NCBI RefSeq assembly: GCF_009663685.2 | Contig: NZ_RCOG02000002.1 | Coordinates: 596,414-660,413 of the forward strand | DNA: 64,000 nt | Origin: Cupriavidus sp. U2 | GTDB lineage: Bacteria; Pseudomonadota; Gammaproteobacteria; Burkholderiales; Burkholderiaceae | Reading direction: 5' to 3' | Part shown: one piece after another, positions 1 to 9,428 of the stretch | How the letters are laid out: every line of letters starts with the position of its first letter | Position numbering within the stretch: position 1 is the first letter of the stretch | Notes under the pieces: model-generated | Seen by the model: the letters and a program-made list of their open reading frames with translations, nothing else | Told to the model about the DNA's origin: nothing | The model's database searches: none | Translations under genes and position numbers: made by a program

Positions 1-260
1 CGCGCGGCCTCGCGCAACAGCACGCGGCTGTCGGCGCCCTTGAAATCTGGATCGGTGTCCGGGAAATGGCGGCCGATGTCGCCCAGCGCAGCTGCGCCAA
101 ACAGCGCGTCGGTCACGGCGTGCAGCAGCGCATCGGCATCGGAGTGGCCCAGCAGGCCACGGTCGTGCGGAATATCGACGCCACCGAGAATCAGCTTGCG
201 GCCCGGCACCAGGGCGTGCACGTCATAGCCCTGCCCTACGCGAAAATCGAACGGATTCAA
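1..260 (-). CDS. ispF: IspF, MECDP synthase (partial, C-terminus outside window)
   Basis: 2-C-methyl-D-erythritol 2,4-cyclodiphosphate synthase of the non-mevalonate isoprenoid pathway; it cyclises CDP-ME 2-phosphate with loss of CMP. Only the first 86 or so codons lie in the window. The protein starts [16 protein letters not shown], where the Asp-Val-His is the family's zinc ligand motif, followed by [18 protein letters not shown], also typical. The start is a TTG at 260, chosen because AAGGAG lies five bases upstream and the homologous N-terminus begins there; no ATG fits. It follows ispD by 22 bases on the same strand, the usual ispDF operon. Confidence 0.93.
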   Translation of the reverse strand, partial: MNPFDFRVGQGYDVHALVPGRKLILGGVDIPHDRGLLGHSDADALLHAVTDALFGAAALGDIGRHFPDTDPDFKGADSRVLLREAA

Positions 261-282
261 AACGACTCCTTGCAAAAATGGA

Positions 283-1017
283 TCACGACGCCGGCTGGCC
301 CGTGCGCAGCAGCACGTCGGCCAGCGCAAAGTCCTCGGGGTAGGTCACCTTGAAATTGCGCAGCGAACCGTTGACCAGCCGCGGATGCAGGCCCAGGCGC
401 TCGATGGCGCTGGCTTCATCGGTGACCACGGCACCGGCGGCCATGGCGTCTTCCAGCGCATGGCGCAGTACGCCGATGCGGAACATCTGTGGTGTTTGCG
501 CCTGCCACAGGCCCTCGCGCGGCACGGTGCCGCCGATGCGCGCGCCGGCATCGGCACGCTTCAGGGTGTCGGGCACCGGCACGGCCAGGATGCCGCCGAT
601 CGGCTCGCTGGCCGAATCGTCGGATTCCACCGCCCGCACCAGCGTATCGATCATCGCACTGGTCAGCCCGGGGCGCGCGGCGTCGTGGACCAGCACCCAG
701 TCGGTATCGGTTGCACCCAGCGTGGCCAGATGATGCAGGCCGGCAAGCACCGACGCATGGCGCGAATCGCCGCCCACGAACGCGGTGTCGAAGCGCAGCC
801 CCGCAAACGCTTGCGCGCCGAACCGTGACTCCAGCGGCATGTCGTCGGGCGCCAGCACCAGCGCCGTGGCGCTGATGGCGTCGCTGGCGGAAAACGCCGC
901 CAGGGCGTACCAGAGCATCGGCCGGCCGGCCACGGTCTGGTATTGCTTCTGCACGGCACCACCGGCACGGCTGCCGGTACCGGCACAGGGAATCAGGGCG
1001 AATCGACGATCGGACAC
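283..1017 (-). CDS. ispD: IspD, MEP cytidylyltransferase
   Basis: 2-C-methyl-D-erythritol 4-phosphate cytidylyltransferase, third step of the MEP isoprenoid pathway. It has 244 aa, normal for the family. The N-terminal nucleotide-binding signature [15 protein letters not shown] and the downstream VLVHDAARP motif are clear. The frame stays open upstream to 1263, but homology begins at the GTG at 1017 ([10 protein letters not shown]), which I take as the start; the upstream residues look like noncoding translation and overlap the mfd promoter region. It is divergent from mfd and heads the ispD-ispF pair. No strong ribosome binding site is visible at the GTG. Confidence 0.93.
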   Translation of the reverse strand: MSDRRFALIPCAGTGSRAGGAVQKQYQTVAGRPMLWYALAAFSASDAISATALVLAPDDMPLESRFGAQAFAGLRFDTAFVGGDSRHASVLAGLHHLATLGATDTDWVLVHDAARPGLTSAMIDTLVRAVESDDSASEPIGGILAVPVPDTLKRADAGARIGGTVPREGLWQAQTPQMFRIGVLRHALEDAMAAGAVVTDEASAIERLGLHPRLVNGSLRNFKVTYPEDFALADVLLRTGQPAS

Positions 1018-1074
1018 AGGTTCTGAGGGCCTTTGAATATTTGGCACGGCCAGCGGGCCGGCCGGAGCGCATTC

Positions 1075-1080
1075 TATAAT
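1075..1080 (+). promoter_or_regulatory. Putative mfd -10 box
   Basis: A perfect TATAAT lies 125 bases upstream of the mfd start, in the ispD-mfd divergent spacer. No good -35 is visible at the right distance, so this rests on the -10 alone. Confidence 0.4.
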
Positions 1081-1204
1081 ACGGCCCTCGCCCGCCGCCA
1101 TGAATCCTGGCATGGCCCGGCTGGCATGACAGACAACCCCTGCCCGTGGCATGCCTTTCGCATGTGCCGGCGGGGTGTCGCCGTTTTTGCGCCCGATGCT
1201 GCCA

Positions 1205-4200
1205 ATGCCTGACAACGCTACCGCATTTCCTTTCGCCACCCTGCCGCTGGTCAAGGCTGGCATGCGCCATACCCTGACCGGCCTGACCGGGTCCGCCGAC
1301 GCCCTGGCGGTGGCCGCCTATGCGCGCCAGCACCGCGCCAGCGTGCCGATGGTGGCCGTGGTCTGCGCCAATGCCATGGACGCGCAGCGGCTGGCCGAGG
1401 AAATCCCATGGTTCGCTCCCGAACTGCGCGTACGGCTGCTGCCCGACTGGGAAACGCTGCCCTACGACAGCTTCTCGCCGCACCAGGACCTGGTGTCGGA
1501 ACGCTTGGCCACGCTGCACGACATCCAGGGCGGCCAGTGCGACGTGATGATCGTCCCCGCGTCGACCGCGCTCTACCGGCTGGCGCCGCCCTCGTTCCTG
1601 GCCGCCTACACATTCTTCTTCAAGCAGGGCGAAAAGCTCGACGAAGCCGCGCTCAAGGCGCAGTTCACGCTGGCCGGCTACGAGCACGTCAGTGCGGTCA
1701 TGCGACCGGGCGAGTACAGCGTGCGCGGCGGGCTGATCGACCTGTACCCGATGGGCTCGGCCCTGCCGTACCGGATCGACCTGTTCGGCGACGAGATCGA
1801 GACCATCCGCGCGTTCGATCCCGATTCGCAGCGCAGCCTGTATCCAGTCAAGGAAGTGCGCCTGCTGCCGGGCCGCGAGTTTCCGCTGGACGACGCCGCC
1901 CGCACCGCCTTCCGCGGCCGCTGGCGCGAGGTGTTCGAGGGCGATCCGACCAAATCCCCGATCTACAAGGACATCGGCAACGGCGTACCGTCCGCGGGCA
2001 TCGAGTACTACCTGCCGCTGTTCTTCGAGCAAAGCGCCACGCTGTTCGACTACCTGCCCGCCGGCACGCAACTGGCCTTCGCAGGCCAGGTCGATGAAGC
2101 CATCCGCCGCTTCTGGGCCGACACCACGCAGCGTTACACCTTCATGCGCCACGACCGCGAGCGCCCGCTGCTGCCGCCCGCGGACCTGTTCCTGTCCGAA
2201 GAGCAGTTCTTCATCGGGGCCAAGCCGCTGGCCCGGCTGGTGCTGCAGCGCGAGGCCGTGGCAGCCGACGTGCCGGCGTTCTCGGCCAGCCTGCCCGATG
2301 TGTCGGTCAACCGCCGCGCCGAAGATCCGCTGGTCAACCTGGAAGCACTGCTGCTGAACAAGGCCACGCGCGTGCTGATGTGCGCCGACTCGGCGGGCCG
2401 CCGCGAAACGCTGATGCAGCTGTTTGCCGAAAGCGGCCTGCGTCCGATGGTGGTCGAGGACTTTGCGGCCTTCCTGGCCGGCGATTCGCATTTCTCGATC
2501 GTGGTGGCGCCCCTGCAGAGCGGCTTTGCCCTGCCCGCCGTGCCATTCGCGTTCGTCACCGAGAACGAACTGTATGCCGGCACCGCGCGCCGCACGGGGC
2601 GCCGCAAGCAGGAACAGGCCAGCACCGTCGATTCGATGGTGCGCGACCTGGCAGAGCTCAAGATCGGCGACCCCGTGGTGCACAGCGAGCACGGCATCGG
2701 CCGCTATCAGGGGCTGGTCACGCTGGACATGGGCCAGGGCGACGAGGAATTCCTGCACCTGGACTACGACAAGGCCAGCAAGCTGTACGTGCCCGTGCAC
2801 CAGTTGCATGTGATCTCGCGCTATTCGGGCGCCGATCCGGACACCGCCCCGCTGCACTCGCTGGGCACCGGCCAGTGGGACAAGGCCAAGCGCCGCGCCG
2901 CGCAGCAGATCCGTGACACGGCGGCCGAACTGCTGAACCTGTACGCACGCCGTGCGCTGCGCCAGGGCTTTGCCTTCCCGCTGCAGCCCAAAGACTACGA
3001 GACCTTCGCCGAAAGCTTCGGCTTCGAGGAAACGCCCGACCAGGCCGCCGCCATTTCAGCCGTGATCGCCGACATGACCTCGGGCAAGCCGATGGACCGC
3101 CTGGTCTGCGGCGACGTGGGCTTCGGCAAGACCGAGGTCGCGCTGCGGGCGGCGTTCGTGGCCGTGCTGGGCGGCAAGCAGGTGGCCATGCTGGCGCCGA
3201 CCACGCTGCTGGCCGAGCAGCATTTCCAGACCCTGTCAGACCGCTTTGCCGAGTGGCCGGTGCGCATCGTGGAGCTGTCGCGCTTCAAGACCAAAAAGGA
3301 AGTGGACGCCGCGATCAAGCAGATCAACGACGGCACGGTCGATATCGTCATCGGCACCCACAAACTGCTGTCCGACGAGGTGAAGTTCCAGCGCCTGGGG
3401 CTGGTCATCATCGACGAGGAACACCGCTTTGGCGTGCGCCAGAAGGAGGCGCTGAAGACGCTGCGCGCCGAGGTGGACGTGCTGACGCTGACCGCCACGC
3501 CGATCCCGCGCACGCTGGGCATGGCGCTGGAAGGCCTGCGTGACTTCTCGGTCATCGCCACCGCGCCGCAGAAGCGGCTGGCCATCAAGACCTTCGTGCG
3601 CCGCGAGGAAGACGGCGTGATCCGCGAGGCCATCCTGCGCGAGCTCAAGCGCGGCGGCCAGGTCTACTTCCTGCACAACGAAGTCGAGACGATCGAGAAC
3701 AAGCGCGCGAGGCTGGCCGAACTGGTCCCCGAGGCCCGCATCGCCGTGGCGCACGGGCAGATGCACGAGCGCGAGCTGGAACGCGTGATGCGCGACTTTG
3801 TGGCCCGCCGCGACAATATCCTGCTCTGCACGACGATCATCGAAACCGGCATCGACGTGCCCACGGCCAACACGATCCTGATCCATCGCGCCGACCGCTT
3901 CGGCCTGGCCCAGCTGCACCAGCTGCGCGGCCGCGTGGGCCGCAGCCACCACCAGGCCTATGCCTACCTGCTGGTGCATGACGTGGACGGCCTGACCAAG
4001 CAGGCGCAGCGCCGGCTGGAAGCGATCCAGCAGATGGAGGAACTGGGCGCGGGCTTCTACCTGGCCATGCATGACCTGGAAATCCGCGGCGCCGGCGAGG
4101 TGCTTGGCGACAAGCAGTCGGGCGAGATCCACGAAATCGGCTTCCAGCTTTACACCGACATGCTCAACGCGGCCGTGAAGTCGCTCAAGGCCGGCAAGGA

Positions 4201-4657
4201 ACCCGACCTGATGGCCCCGCTGGCGGCCACCACCGAGATCAACCTTGGCACGCCTGCGCTGCTGCCGAACGACTATTGTGCCGACGTGCACGAGCGTCTG
4301 TCGCTCTACAAGCGGCTGGCCAACTGTGAAACCGGCGAGCGCGTGGACGACATCCAGGAAGAGCTGATCGACCGCTTCGGCCGGCTGCCCGCCCAGGCGC
4401 AGGCACTGATCGAAACGCACCGGCTGCGCATTGCCGCCGCGCCGCTGGGCGTGCGCAAGATCGACGCCGGCGAGGCCACGGTCAGCATGCAGTTCGTGCC
4501 GAATCCCCCAATCGACGCCATCCGCATCATCGACCTCGTGCAAAAGAACAAGCACATCAAGCTGGCCGGCCAGGACAAGCTGCGCATCGAGGCCAAGATG
4601 CCCGACGTGGGCGCTCGGGCGCAGACCATCAAGCACACCCTGCGCCAACTGGCCTGA
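1205..4657 (+). CDS. mfd: Mfd, transcription-repair coupling factor
   Basis: ATP-dependent translocase that removes RNA polymerase stalled at DNA lesions and recruits UvrA. About 1150 aa, full length. Order seen: an N-terminal UvrB-like region with [15 protein letters not shown]; the RNA-polymerase-interacting domain around residues 486-503 ([16 protein letters not shown]); the RecG-like motor with Walker A GDVGFGKT (636-643) and the DEEH box near 737; and a C-terminal TRCF domain. The frame is open from 1151, but homologous sequence starts at [10 protein letters not shown] (1205); an ATG at 1196 is the alternative. No clear ribosome binding site separates the two. Divergent from ispD. Confidence 0.96.
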   Translation: MPDNATAFPFATLPLVKAGMRHTLTGLTGSADALAVAAYARQHRASVPMVAVVCANAMDAQRLAEEIPWFAPELRVRLLPDWETLPYDSFSPHQDLVSERLATLHDIQGGQCDVMIVPASTALYRLAPPSFLAAYTFFFKQGEKLDEAALKAQFTLAGYEHVSAVMRPGEYSVRGGLIDLYPMGSALPYRIDLFGDEIETIRAFDPDSQRSLYPVKEVRLLPGREFPLDDAARTAFRGRWREVFEGDPTKSPIYKDIGNGVPSAGIEYYLPLFFEQSATLFDYLPAGTQLAFAGQVDEAIRRFWADTTQRYTFMRHDRERPLLPPADLFLSEEQFFIGAKPLARLVLQREAVAADVPAFSASLPDVSVNRRAEDPLVNLEALLLNKATRVLMCADSAGRRETLMQLFAESGLRPMVVEDFAAFLAGDSHFSIVVAPLQSGFALPAVPFAFVTENELYAGTARRTGRRKQEQASTVDSMVRDLAELKIGDPVVHSEHGIGRYQGLVTLDMGQGDEEFLHLDYDKASKLYVPVHQLHVISRYSGADPDTAPLHSLGTGQWDKAKRRAAQQIRDTAAELLNLYARRALRQGFAFPLQPKDYETFAESFGFEETPDQAAAISAVIADMTSGKPMDRLVCGDVGFGKTEVALRAAFVAVLGGKQVAMLAPTTLLAEQHFQTLSDRFAEWPVRIVELSRFKTKKEVDAAIKQINDGTVDIVIGTHKLLSDEVKFQRLGLVIIDEEHRFGVRQKEALKTLRAEVDVLTLTATPIPRTLGMALEGLRDFSVIATAPQKRLAIKTFVRREEDGVIREAILRELKRGGQVYFLHNEVETIENKRARLAELVPEARIAVAHGQMHERELERVMRDFVARRDNILLCTTIIETGIDVPTANTILIHRADRFGLAQLHQLRGRVGRSHHQAYAYLLVHDVDGLTKQAQRRLEAIQQMEELGAGFYLAMHDLEIRGAGEVLGDKQSGEIHEIGFQLYTDMLNAAVKSLKAGKEPDLMAPLAATTEINLGTPALLPNDYCADVHERLSLYKRLANCETGERVDDIQEELIDRFGRLPAQAQALIETHRLRIAAAPLGVRKIDAGEATVSMQFVPNPPIDAIRIIDLVQKNKHIKLAGQDKLRIEAKMPDVGARAQTIKHTLRQLA

Positions 4658-4712
4658 CCGCGCCGACCGGTGTAGGATCACATCCTTGACGAATCAACTG
4701 TTTGACCATCCC

Positions 4713-5924
4713 ATGCAAGCTGCCGCCGACACCCGCAACACCCACGCCGAAGCCCCGCCACGCGGCAGCGCGCTGGACTGGACCCAGCGTCTGGTGTCGT
4801 TCGACACCACGTCGCGCCATTCGAACCTGGGCCTGATCGAATCCGTGCGCGACCACTTCCTGGCAAAGGGACTGCGTCCGCATCTGAGCTACAACCCGCA
4901 GGGCGACAAGGCCAATCTGTTCGTGACGATTCCGGCCGCGAACGGCGCCACCGACGGCGGCATCGTGCTGTCCGGCCACACCGACGTGGTCCCCGTGGAC
5001 GGCCAGAGCTGGACCACCGACCCGTTCAAGCCGGTGATTCGCGACGGCAAGCTCTACGGCCGGGGCACGTGCGACATGAAGGGCTTCATCGGTACCAGCC
5101 TGGCGCTGCTGCCCACCATCCTCGACGCCAGGCTGCGCGAGCCGGTGCATTACGCGCTGTCGTTCGACGAGGAAATCGGCTGCATGGGCGCGCCGTACCT
5201 GCTGGCCGAACTGCGCGACCGCGGCGTGAAGCCGGCGGGCTGCATCGTCGGCGAGCCGACCAGCATGCGCGTGATCGTGGCGCACAAGGGCATCAATGCC
5301 TATCGCTGCTGCGTGAAGGGCCAGGCGGCCCATTCGTCGCTGACGCCCAAGGGCGTCAACGCCATCGAATACGCGGCGCGCCTGATCTGCTACATCCGCG
5401 ACATTGCCGACGAGTTCAAGGCCAACGGCCCGTACGACCGGGCCTTCGACGTCCCGTTCACCACGGCGTCCACCGGCACGATCCACGGCGGCATCGCGCT
5501 GAACACGATCCCGGCCGAATGCGAGTTCGTGTTCGAGTTCCGCAACCTGCCGGGCGTGGACCCGGAAGCGATCCTGGCGCGCATCCAGCAGTACGTGAAC
5601 GACGTGCTGGTGCCGAAGATGCGTGCCGAGCATGTGGACGCGGGCATGGCCATCAGCAAGATCGCCGCGGCCCCGTCGCTGGACGCCGCAGAATCCGATG
5701 CAATCACGCAGCTCGTGCGTGCCCTGACCGCCGACCGCGATACAAACAAGGTGGCCTACGGCACCGAGGCCGGCCTGTTCCAGCGTGCCGGCATTCCGGC
5801 CGTCGTGTGCGGTCCCGGCGATATCCAGCAGGCCCACAAGCCCGACGAATTCGTGGCGCTGGACCAACTGGCTGCCTGCGAGGCGTTCCTGCACAAGGTG
5901 GTGGACAGCCTGCGTGTGGCCTGA
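4713..5924 (+). CDS. argE: ArgE, acetylornithine deacetylase
   Basis: Zinc metallopeptidase-fold enzyme (M20 family) that releases ornithine from N-acetylornithine in arginine synthesis. 403 aa, normal size. Metal-site motifs are present: SGHTDVVPVDG near residue 87, GRGTCDMKG near 117, and the catalytic pair in FDEEIGCMG near 151. The start ATG at 4713 (MQAAADTRN) is chosen since residues upstream in the same frame are the shadow of mfd. It follows mfd by 55 bases on the same strand. Related M20 deacylases such as DapE are possible, but length and motifs fit ArgE better. Confidence 0.9.
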   Translation: MQAAADTRNTHAEAPPRGSALDWTQRLVSFDTTSRHSNLGLIESVRDHFLAKGLRPHLSYNPQGDKANLFVTIPAANGATDGGIVLSGHTDVVPVDGQSWTTDPFKPVIRDGKLYGRGTCDMKGFIGTSLALLPTILDARLREPVHYALSFDEEIGCMGAPYLLAELRDRGVKPAGCIVGEPTSMRVIVAHKGINAYRCCVKGQAAHSSLTPKGVNAIEYAARLICYIRDIADEFKANGPYDRAFDVPFTTASTGTIHGGIALNTIPAECEFVFEFRNLPGVDPEAILARIQQYVNDVLVPKMRAEHVDAGMAISKIAAAPSLDAAESDAITQLVRALTADRDTNKVAYGTEAGLFQRAGIPAVVCGPGDIQQAHKPDEFVALDQLAACEAFLHKVVDSLRVA

Positions 5925-6020
5925 CCGGCACCGCCCAAGGCGCGATCAGGGAGCGGGAGCGCAGTACAATACCGCCCTTCTTCCTGTCGCCCTCCCGCAT
6001 CGCCCGGATTCCCTGCCGTC

Positions 6021-6875
6021 ATGCCCCTGATTCTCCAAAGCCTGTCCCCGCTGTCCGCCGCCGACCTCGACGCCGTGCGCACGGTGGCCAATGCCTCCGA
6101 TCTCGCGCTGCGCGCCGACAACGTGGCCGCCGCCGACCACTGCAATCCGCTGACCCCGGCGCTGCGCGATGCCCTGGACGACGTGTGCGGCGAACGTGCC
6201 ATCGACTGGGCCGTGGTGCCGGCGGGCCGCAAGCTGTCGGATTTCCGGCTGGTGGCGATGGACATGGACTCCACGCTGATCACGATCGAGTGCATCGACG
6301 AGATCGCCGACTTCTGCGGACTCAAGGCCGAGGTATCCGCCATCACCGAAGCCGCCATGCGCGGCGAAATCACCGATTTCAACGAAAGCCTGCGCCGCCG
6401 CGTAGCCCTGCTGAAGGGCCTGGACGCGAGCGTGCTCGACCGCGTGTACGCCGAACGCCTGAAGCTGTCGCCGGGCGCCGAGCGCATGCTGCAGACGATC
6501 CAGGCGCTGGGCATGAAGACGCTGCTGGTATCGGGCGGATTCGTGCACTTCACCGACCAGCTCAAGCCGCGCCTGAAGCTCGATGTCACGCGCGCCAATA
6601 CCCTGGAAATCGTCGACGGCAAGCTGACCGGCAATGTGGTCGGCGAAATCGTCAATGCCGACGTCAAGGCACGCACGGTGCGGGAAGTCTGCGAGCAGAT
6701 CGGCGCCGATCCTTCGCAGGCCATCGTCATGGGCGATGGGTCCAACGACCTCAAGATGATGGCCGTAGCGGGCCTTTCGGTGGCCTTCCGGGCCAAACCC
6801 GTGGTGCGGGCCCAAGCCAGCGTCGCGTTCAATCATGTCGGCCTGGACGGCTTGCTGAACCTGTTCCCGCACTAA
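6021..6875 (+). CDS. serB: SerB, phosphoserine phosphatase
   Basis: HAD-superfamily phosphatase for the last step of serine synthesis. 284 aa. The catalytic aspartates sit in MDMDSTLI near residue 80. HAD motif II is LLVSGGFVHF, and motif III/IV is MGDGSNDLKMM near 237. The N-terminal 75 residues form the extra region common in proteobacterial SerB. A TACAAT hexamer at 5965-5970 could be the -10 of its promoter, 50 bases upstream. The next gene is over 200 bases away. Confidence 0.95.
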   Translation: MPLILQSLSPLSAADLDAVRTVANASDLALRADNVAAADHCNPLTPALRDALDDVCGERAIDWAVVPAGRKLSDFRLVAMDMDSTLITIECIDEIADFCGLKAEVSAITEAAMRGEITDFNESLRRRVALLKGLDASVLDRVYAERLKLSPGAERMLQTIQALGMKTLLVSGGFVHFTDQLKPRLKLDVTRANTLEIVDGKLTGNVVGEIVNADVKARTVREVCEQIGADPSQAIVMGDGSNDLKMMAVAGLSVAFRAKPVVRAQASVAFNHVGLDGLLNLFPH

Positions 6876-7042
6876 GCAATTTCCCGCCGGGCACCCGTTC
6901 GCGGTGCCTGTTGCTGCCCTCGAATTCCGGGGGCGTCTTGCGCACATTTCCGTGCGGCTGTCACATTACATTTGCGTTATTCGCGTTTCGGCCACAGCTG
7001 GACCTAGGGGTCCGCTGATGCCGTAAGTGCCTTGTGAAATCA

Positions 7043-7065
7043 AATGCGAATCATTATTATTATTC
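7043..7065. promoter_or_regulatory. Putative Fur box
   Basis: An AT-rich stretch, GCGAATCATTATTATTATTC within these coordinates, resembles the Fur operator consensus (repeats of the GATAAT/ATTATC type). It lies about 37 bases before the first gene of the membrane operon that follows and stands out in GC-rich surroundings. This suggests repression by Fur-iron. Confidence 0.6.
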
Positions 7066-7101
7066 CTTTCCCGTAACACCGTCCCCTCGGTCGCCCGACG
7101 C

Positions 7102-7413
7102 ATGCAAGCGTTAGCCGTTCTCTTATCCCTGGCCGCCGCCGCGTGCCTCTATCTTTCCGCGCCGAATCAGGTGCTGTGCGTGGACGCCGACAATAACGGC
7201 CGCGCGCCGCTGCCGCCCCGGCTGCTGCGCTGGCTGGGCGCCTTGCTTGCCATCGCCGGCACCTGGGTCATGAGCATCCCCGAAGGTTGGCCCGTGGCGA
7301 TCGCGGCGACGCTGGTCACGCTGACCTGCGCCCTGTCCGCATGGCCCTTCATCGGCACGTGGATTCACCACAAACGCTACGACGACATGCCCGGCGAAGG
7401 GAGTGCTCCATGA
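7102..7413 (+). CDS. DUF3325-like small membrane protein
   Basis: 103 aa, mostly hydrophobic, with about three membrane segments (residues 1-18, roughly 40-58 and 65-85). Composition and position next to a PepSY membrane protein match the DUF3325 family found in iron-uptake operons. The start at 7102 (MQALAVLLSL) gives a good membrane-protein N-terminus; the open frame upstream to 7027 crosses the Fur-box-like site and is unlikely to be translated. Its stop overlaps the next start in ATGA, so translation is probably coupled. The molecular function is unknown. Confidence 0.72.
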   Translation: MQALAVLLSLAAAACLYLSAPNQVLCVDADNNGRAPLPPRLLRWLGALLAIAGTWVMSIPEGWPVAIAATLVTLTCALSAWPFIGTWIHHKRYDDMPGEGSAP

Positions 7414-7709
7414 TTGGAACCAAGTGGCTCGCCGGAACCCTGCTGGGCCTGCCGTTGGCCGTCGCGCTGTGCACACTCGGCGTGCTGTGGCTGCCGGGCG
7501 GCTGGGAAAGCGGCATCGTGCTGGCCATCACGCTGAGCTTCGTGCTGTGGGTGACCATCATCAGCCTGAGCCTGCTGTTCCAGACCAGCCGCGCCGCCTG
7601 GCTTTGGCTGCTTGGCGGCAACCTGGTTTGCTACGGCATCCTGTGGGCGGTCCGCCTGATGCACGCGATGCCGCCGGCATCGACACTGTCTGCCCTGTCT
7701 GGGCACTGA
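7410..7709 (+). CDS. DUF3649-like iron-uptake membrane protein
   Basis: 99 aa with three predicted membrane helices (about residues 8-28, 36-56 and 64-85). It resembles small membrane proteins annotated as iron-uptake associated (DUF3649 type) that sit between DUF3325 and PepSY genes in betaproteobacteria. The start ATG overlaps the previous stop by four bases, and the next gene begins 22 bases after the stop. The family assignment is from context and hydropathy only. Confidence 0.62.
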   Translation: MIGTKWLAGTLLGLPLAVALCTLGVLWLPGGWESGIVLAITLSFVLWVTIISLSLLFQTSRAAWLWLLGGNLVCYGILWAVRLMHAMPPASTLSALSGH

Positions 7710-7731
7710 TCCGGGCCACCGAGGCATTCGC

Positions 7732-9363
7732 ATGAAACCCAATACCCTGCGCGTTTTCAATACGCTCCACACCTGGGTCGGCCTGATGGCCGGCTGGGCG
7801 CTGTTCATCGCCTTCTTCGCGGGCGCAATCACTGTCTTCCACCACGAATTGCACGTCTGGCAGAACCCGGCGCGCCTGGAGGGCCAACACGGCACCGAAG
7901 TCCAGGTGGACGGGCCTGCCATCGACGCCTTCGTGCAGAAGCTGGTGGCCGTGCATCCGGACGCGGCCAACAGCGTCTACGTCGGCCTGCCCAGCAAGGA
8001 AGAACCGGACTTCAATGCGTACTGGCAGGACAAGGCCGGTGAATGGCACACGATGAACGGCGAGCGCCTGAACGGCGACAGGACGGCGCAGCACAACACG
8101 TCGCTCGACCACGTGACGGGCGAGCTGTCGGCGTTCTTGAACGCGCTGCACTATTCGCTCGGGCTGGGCATCAATGGCATGTACTTCATGGGGATCGTCT
8201 CCGTGCTGTACGGCCTGGCACTCGTATCGGGCGTGATCCTGCACCTGCCCCGCCTGAAGAAAGACCTGTTCGCGGTGCGGCCCGGGCGCAACCTGAAGCG
8301 TTTCTGGATGGATACGCACAATGTGCTAGGCCTGTTCAGCCTGCCCTTCCACCTGATCTTTGCCATCACCGGCGCGTTTTTCTGCCTGTCGCTGATCATG
8401 GTCATGGTCTTCAACACGCTGACGTTCGACGGCAAGCTGTTCGAAGTGGTGCCGCGCGTCACGGGTGCGGCCCCCGAAGTCGTGGCCTCGGGCCGCGCAT
8501 CCCCGACGATGAGTTCGGCCCAGCTGCTGGCGATTGCGCGCGAGCACGGCGGCGAGCGATTCACGCCCAATGCCATCCGCTTCCAGCGGTATGGCGATGC
8601 CAACGCCGTGGCCGAAGTACGAGGCGATAGCACGCGCGCGCTCGGCAACGGCGGCGCGGTAGGCATCCACGCGGCGGCCAATGAGCCGAATGCGGGCCAG
8701 TTGATCGCCAACCAGACGGCTGGCGCCCGCGACACGAACCACATGATCTATAGCGCCATGTTTGCGCTCCACTACGGCACGTATGGCGACCTGGCCATGC
8801 GGTTGGTTTACCTCGTCGCCGGGCTGGCCGGCGCGTTTCTGTTCTATTCCGGCAACCTGCTGTGGATCGAGACACGCCGCAAGTCCCGGCAGACCGAACA
8901 GCCTCGTGTCCACAAGCTGCTGGCCCAGGCCACCGTTGGCGTCTGCATCAGCACCTGCATCGGGGTGGCGCTGTGCTTCCCCGCTGCCCTGCTGTGGCCG
9001 GACCGCGCCGTGAGCTATGTATTCTGGCCCGTGTTCGTACTGGCCGCGGCGTGGGCGCTGGCAAGGCCCCCCATTCGCGCCGCCGTGGAACTGCTCTGCG
9101 TGGCCGCGCTGGCAACCCTGGCCGTGCCGCTGTCGAACTGGATCCTGACCGGGGACCACCTGTTTGCCGCCGCACTCCATGGCCGCTGGGTCATCGCCGG
9201 CTTCGATATTGGCGCCATTGCCATGGCTGCCGGATACCTCGCACTGGCCCGGGTGAGCTGGCGCCGCGCGCAGAACGGCCCCGCCGAATCGGTGTGGGCA
9301 ACACGCGGCACAGCGGCCCAGACGGCGCCGCAAGCCACGATGCGCAAGGCCGACGCCTCCTGA
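7732..9363 (+). CDS. PepSY-associated TM protein, iron-uptake operon
   Basis: 543-aa inner-membrane protein. It has a first helix around residues 14-38 (GWALFIAFFAGAITVF), a large periplasmic PepSY-like portion, paired helices around 145-168 and 195-225, and several helices at the C-terminus. The VGLMAGWALF...TVFHHEL start is typical of the PepSY_TM family, some of whose members are proposed ferric-siderophore reductases. It is the last gene of the three-gene operon preceded by a Fur-like box and followed by a strong terminator. No TonB-dependent receptor gene is adjacent. Substrate not identifiable. Confidence 0.85.
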   Translation: MKPNTLRVFNTLHTWVGLMAGWALFIAFFAGAITVFHHELHVWQNPARLEGQHGTEVQVDGPAIDAFVQKLVAVHPDAANSVYVGLPSKEEPDFNAYWQDKAGEWHTMNGERLNGDRTAQHNTSLDHVTGELSAFLNALHYSLGLGINGMYFMGIVSVLYGLALVSGVILHLPRLKKDLFAVRPGRNLKRFWMDTHNVLGLFSLPFHLIFAITGAFFCLSLIMVMVFNTLTFDGKLFEVVPRVTGAAPEVVASGRASPTMSSAQLLAIAREHGGERFTPNAIRFQRYGDANAVAEVRGDSTRALGNGGAVGIHAAANEPNAGQLIANQTAGARDTNHMIYSAMFALHYGTYGDLAMRLVYLVAGLAGAFLFYSGNLLWIETRRKSRQTEQPRVHKLLAQATVGVCISTCIGVALCFPAALLWPDRAVSYVFWPVFVLAAAWALARPPIRAAVELLCVAALATLAVPLSNWILTGDHLFAAALHGRWVIAGFDIGAIAMAAGYLALARVSWRRAQNGPAESVWATRGTAAQTAPQATMRKADAS

Positions 9364-9382
9364 TTGACTGGCCAGCAAACAG

Positions 9383-9408
9383 AAAGCCCCGCTTCGGCGG
9401 GGCTTTTT
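9383..9408. terminator. Bidirectional intrinsic terminator
   Basis: Stem AAAGCCCCGC / GCGGGGCTTT with a TTCG tetraloop and a T run on the plus strand; A's on the left serve the opposite strand. It lies between the convergent PepSY operon and metC. Confidence 0.9.
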
Positions 9409-9428
9409 AATGCTACGGGCGCCGACGG

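Noticed and set aside
416..2857. An 813-codon open frame antisense to mfd
   Set aside because: Same codon-bias artefact; part of it even reads the ispD region in another frame.
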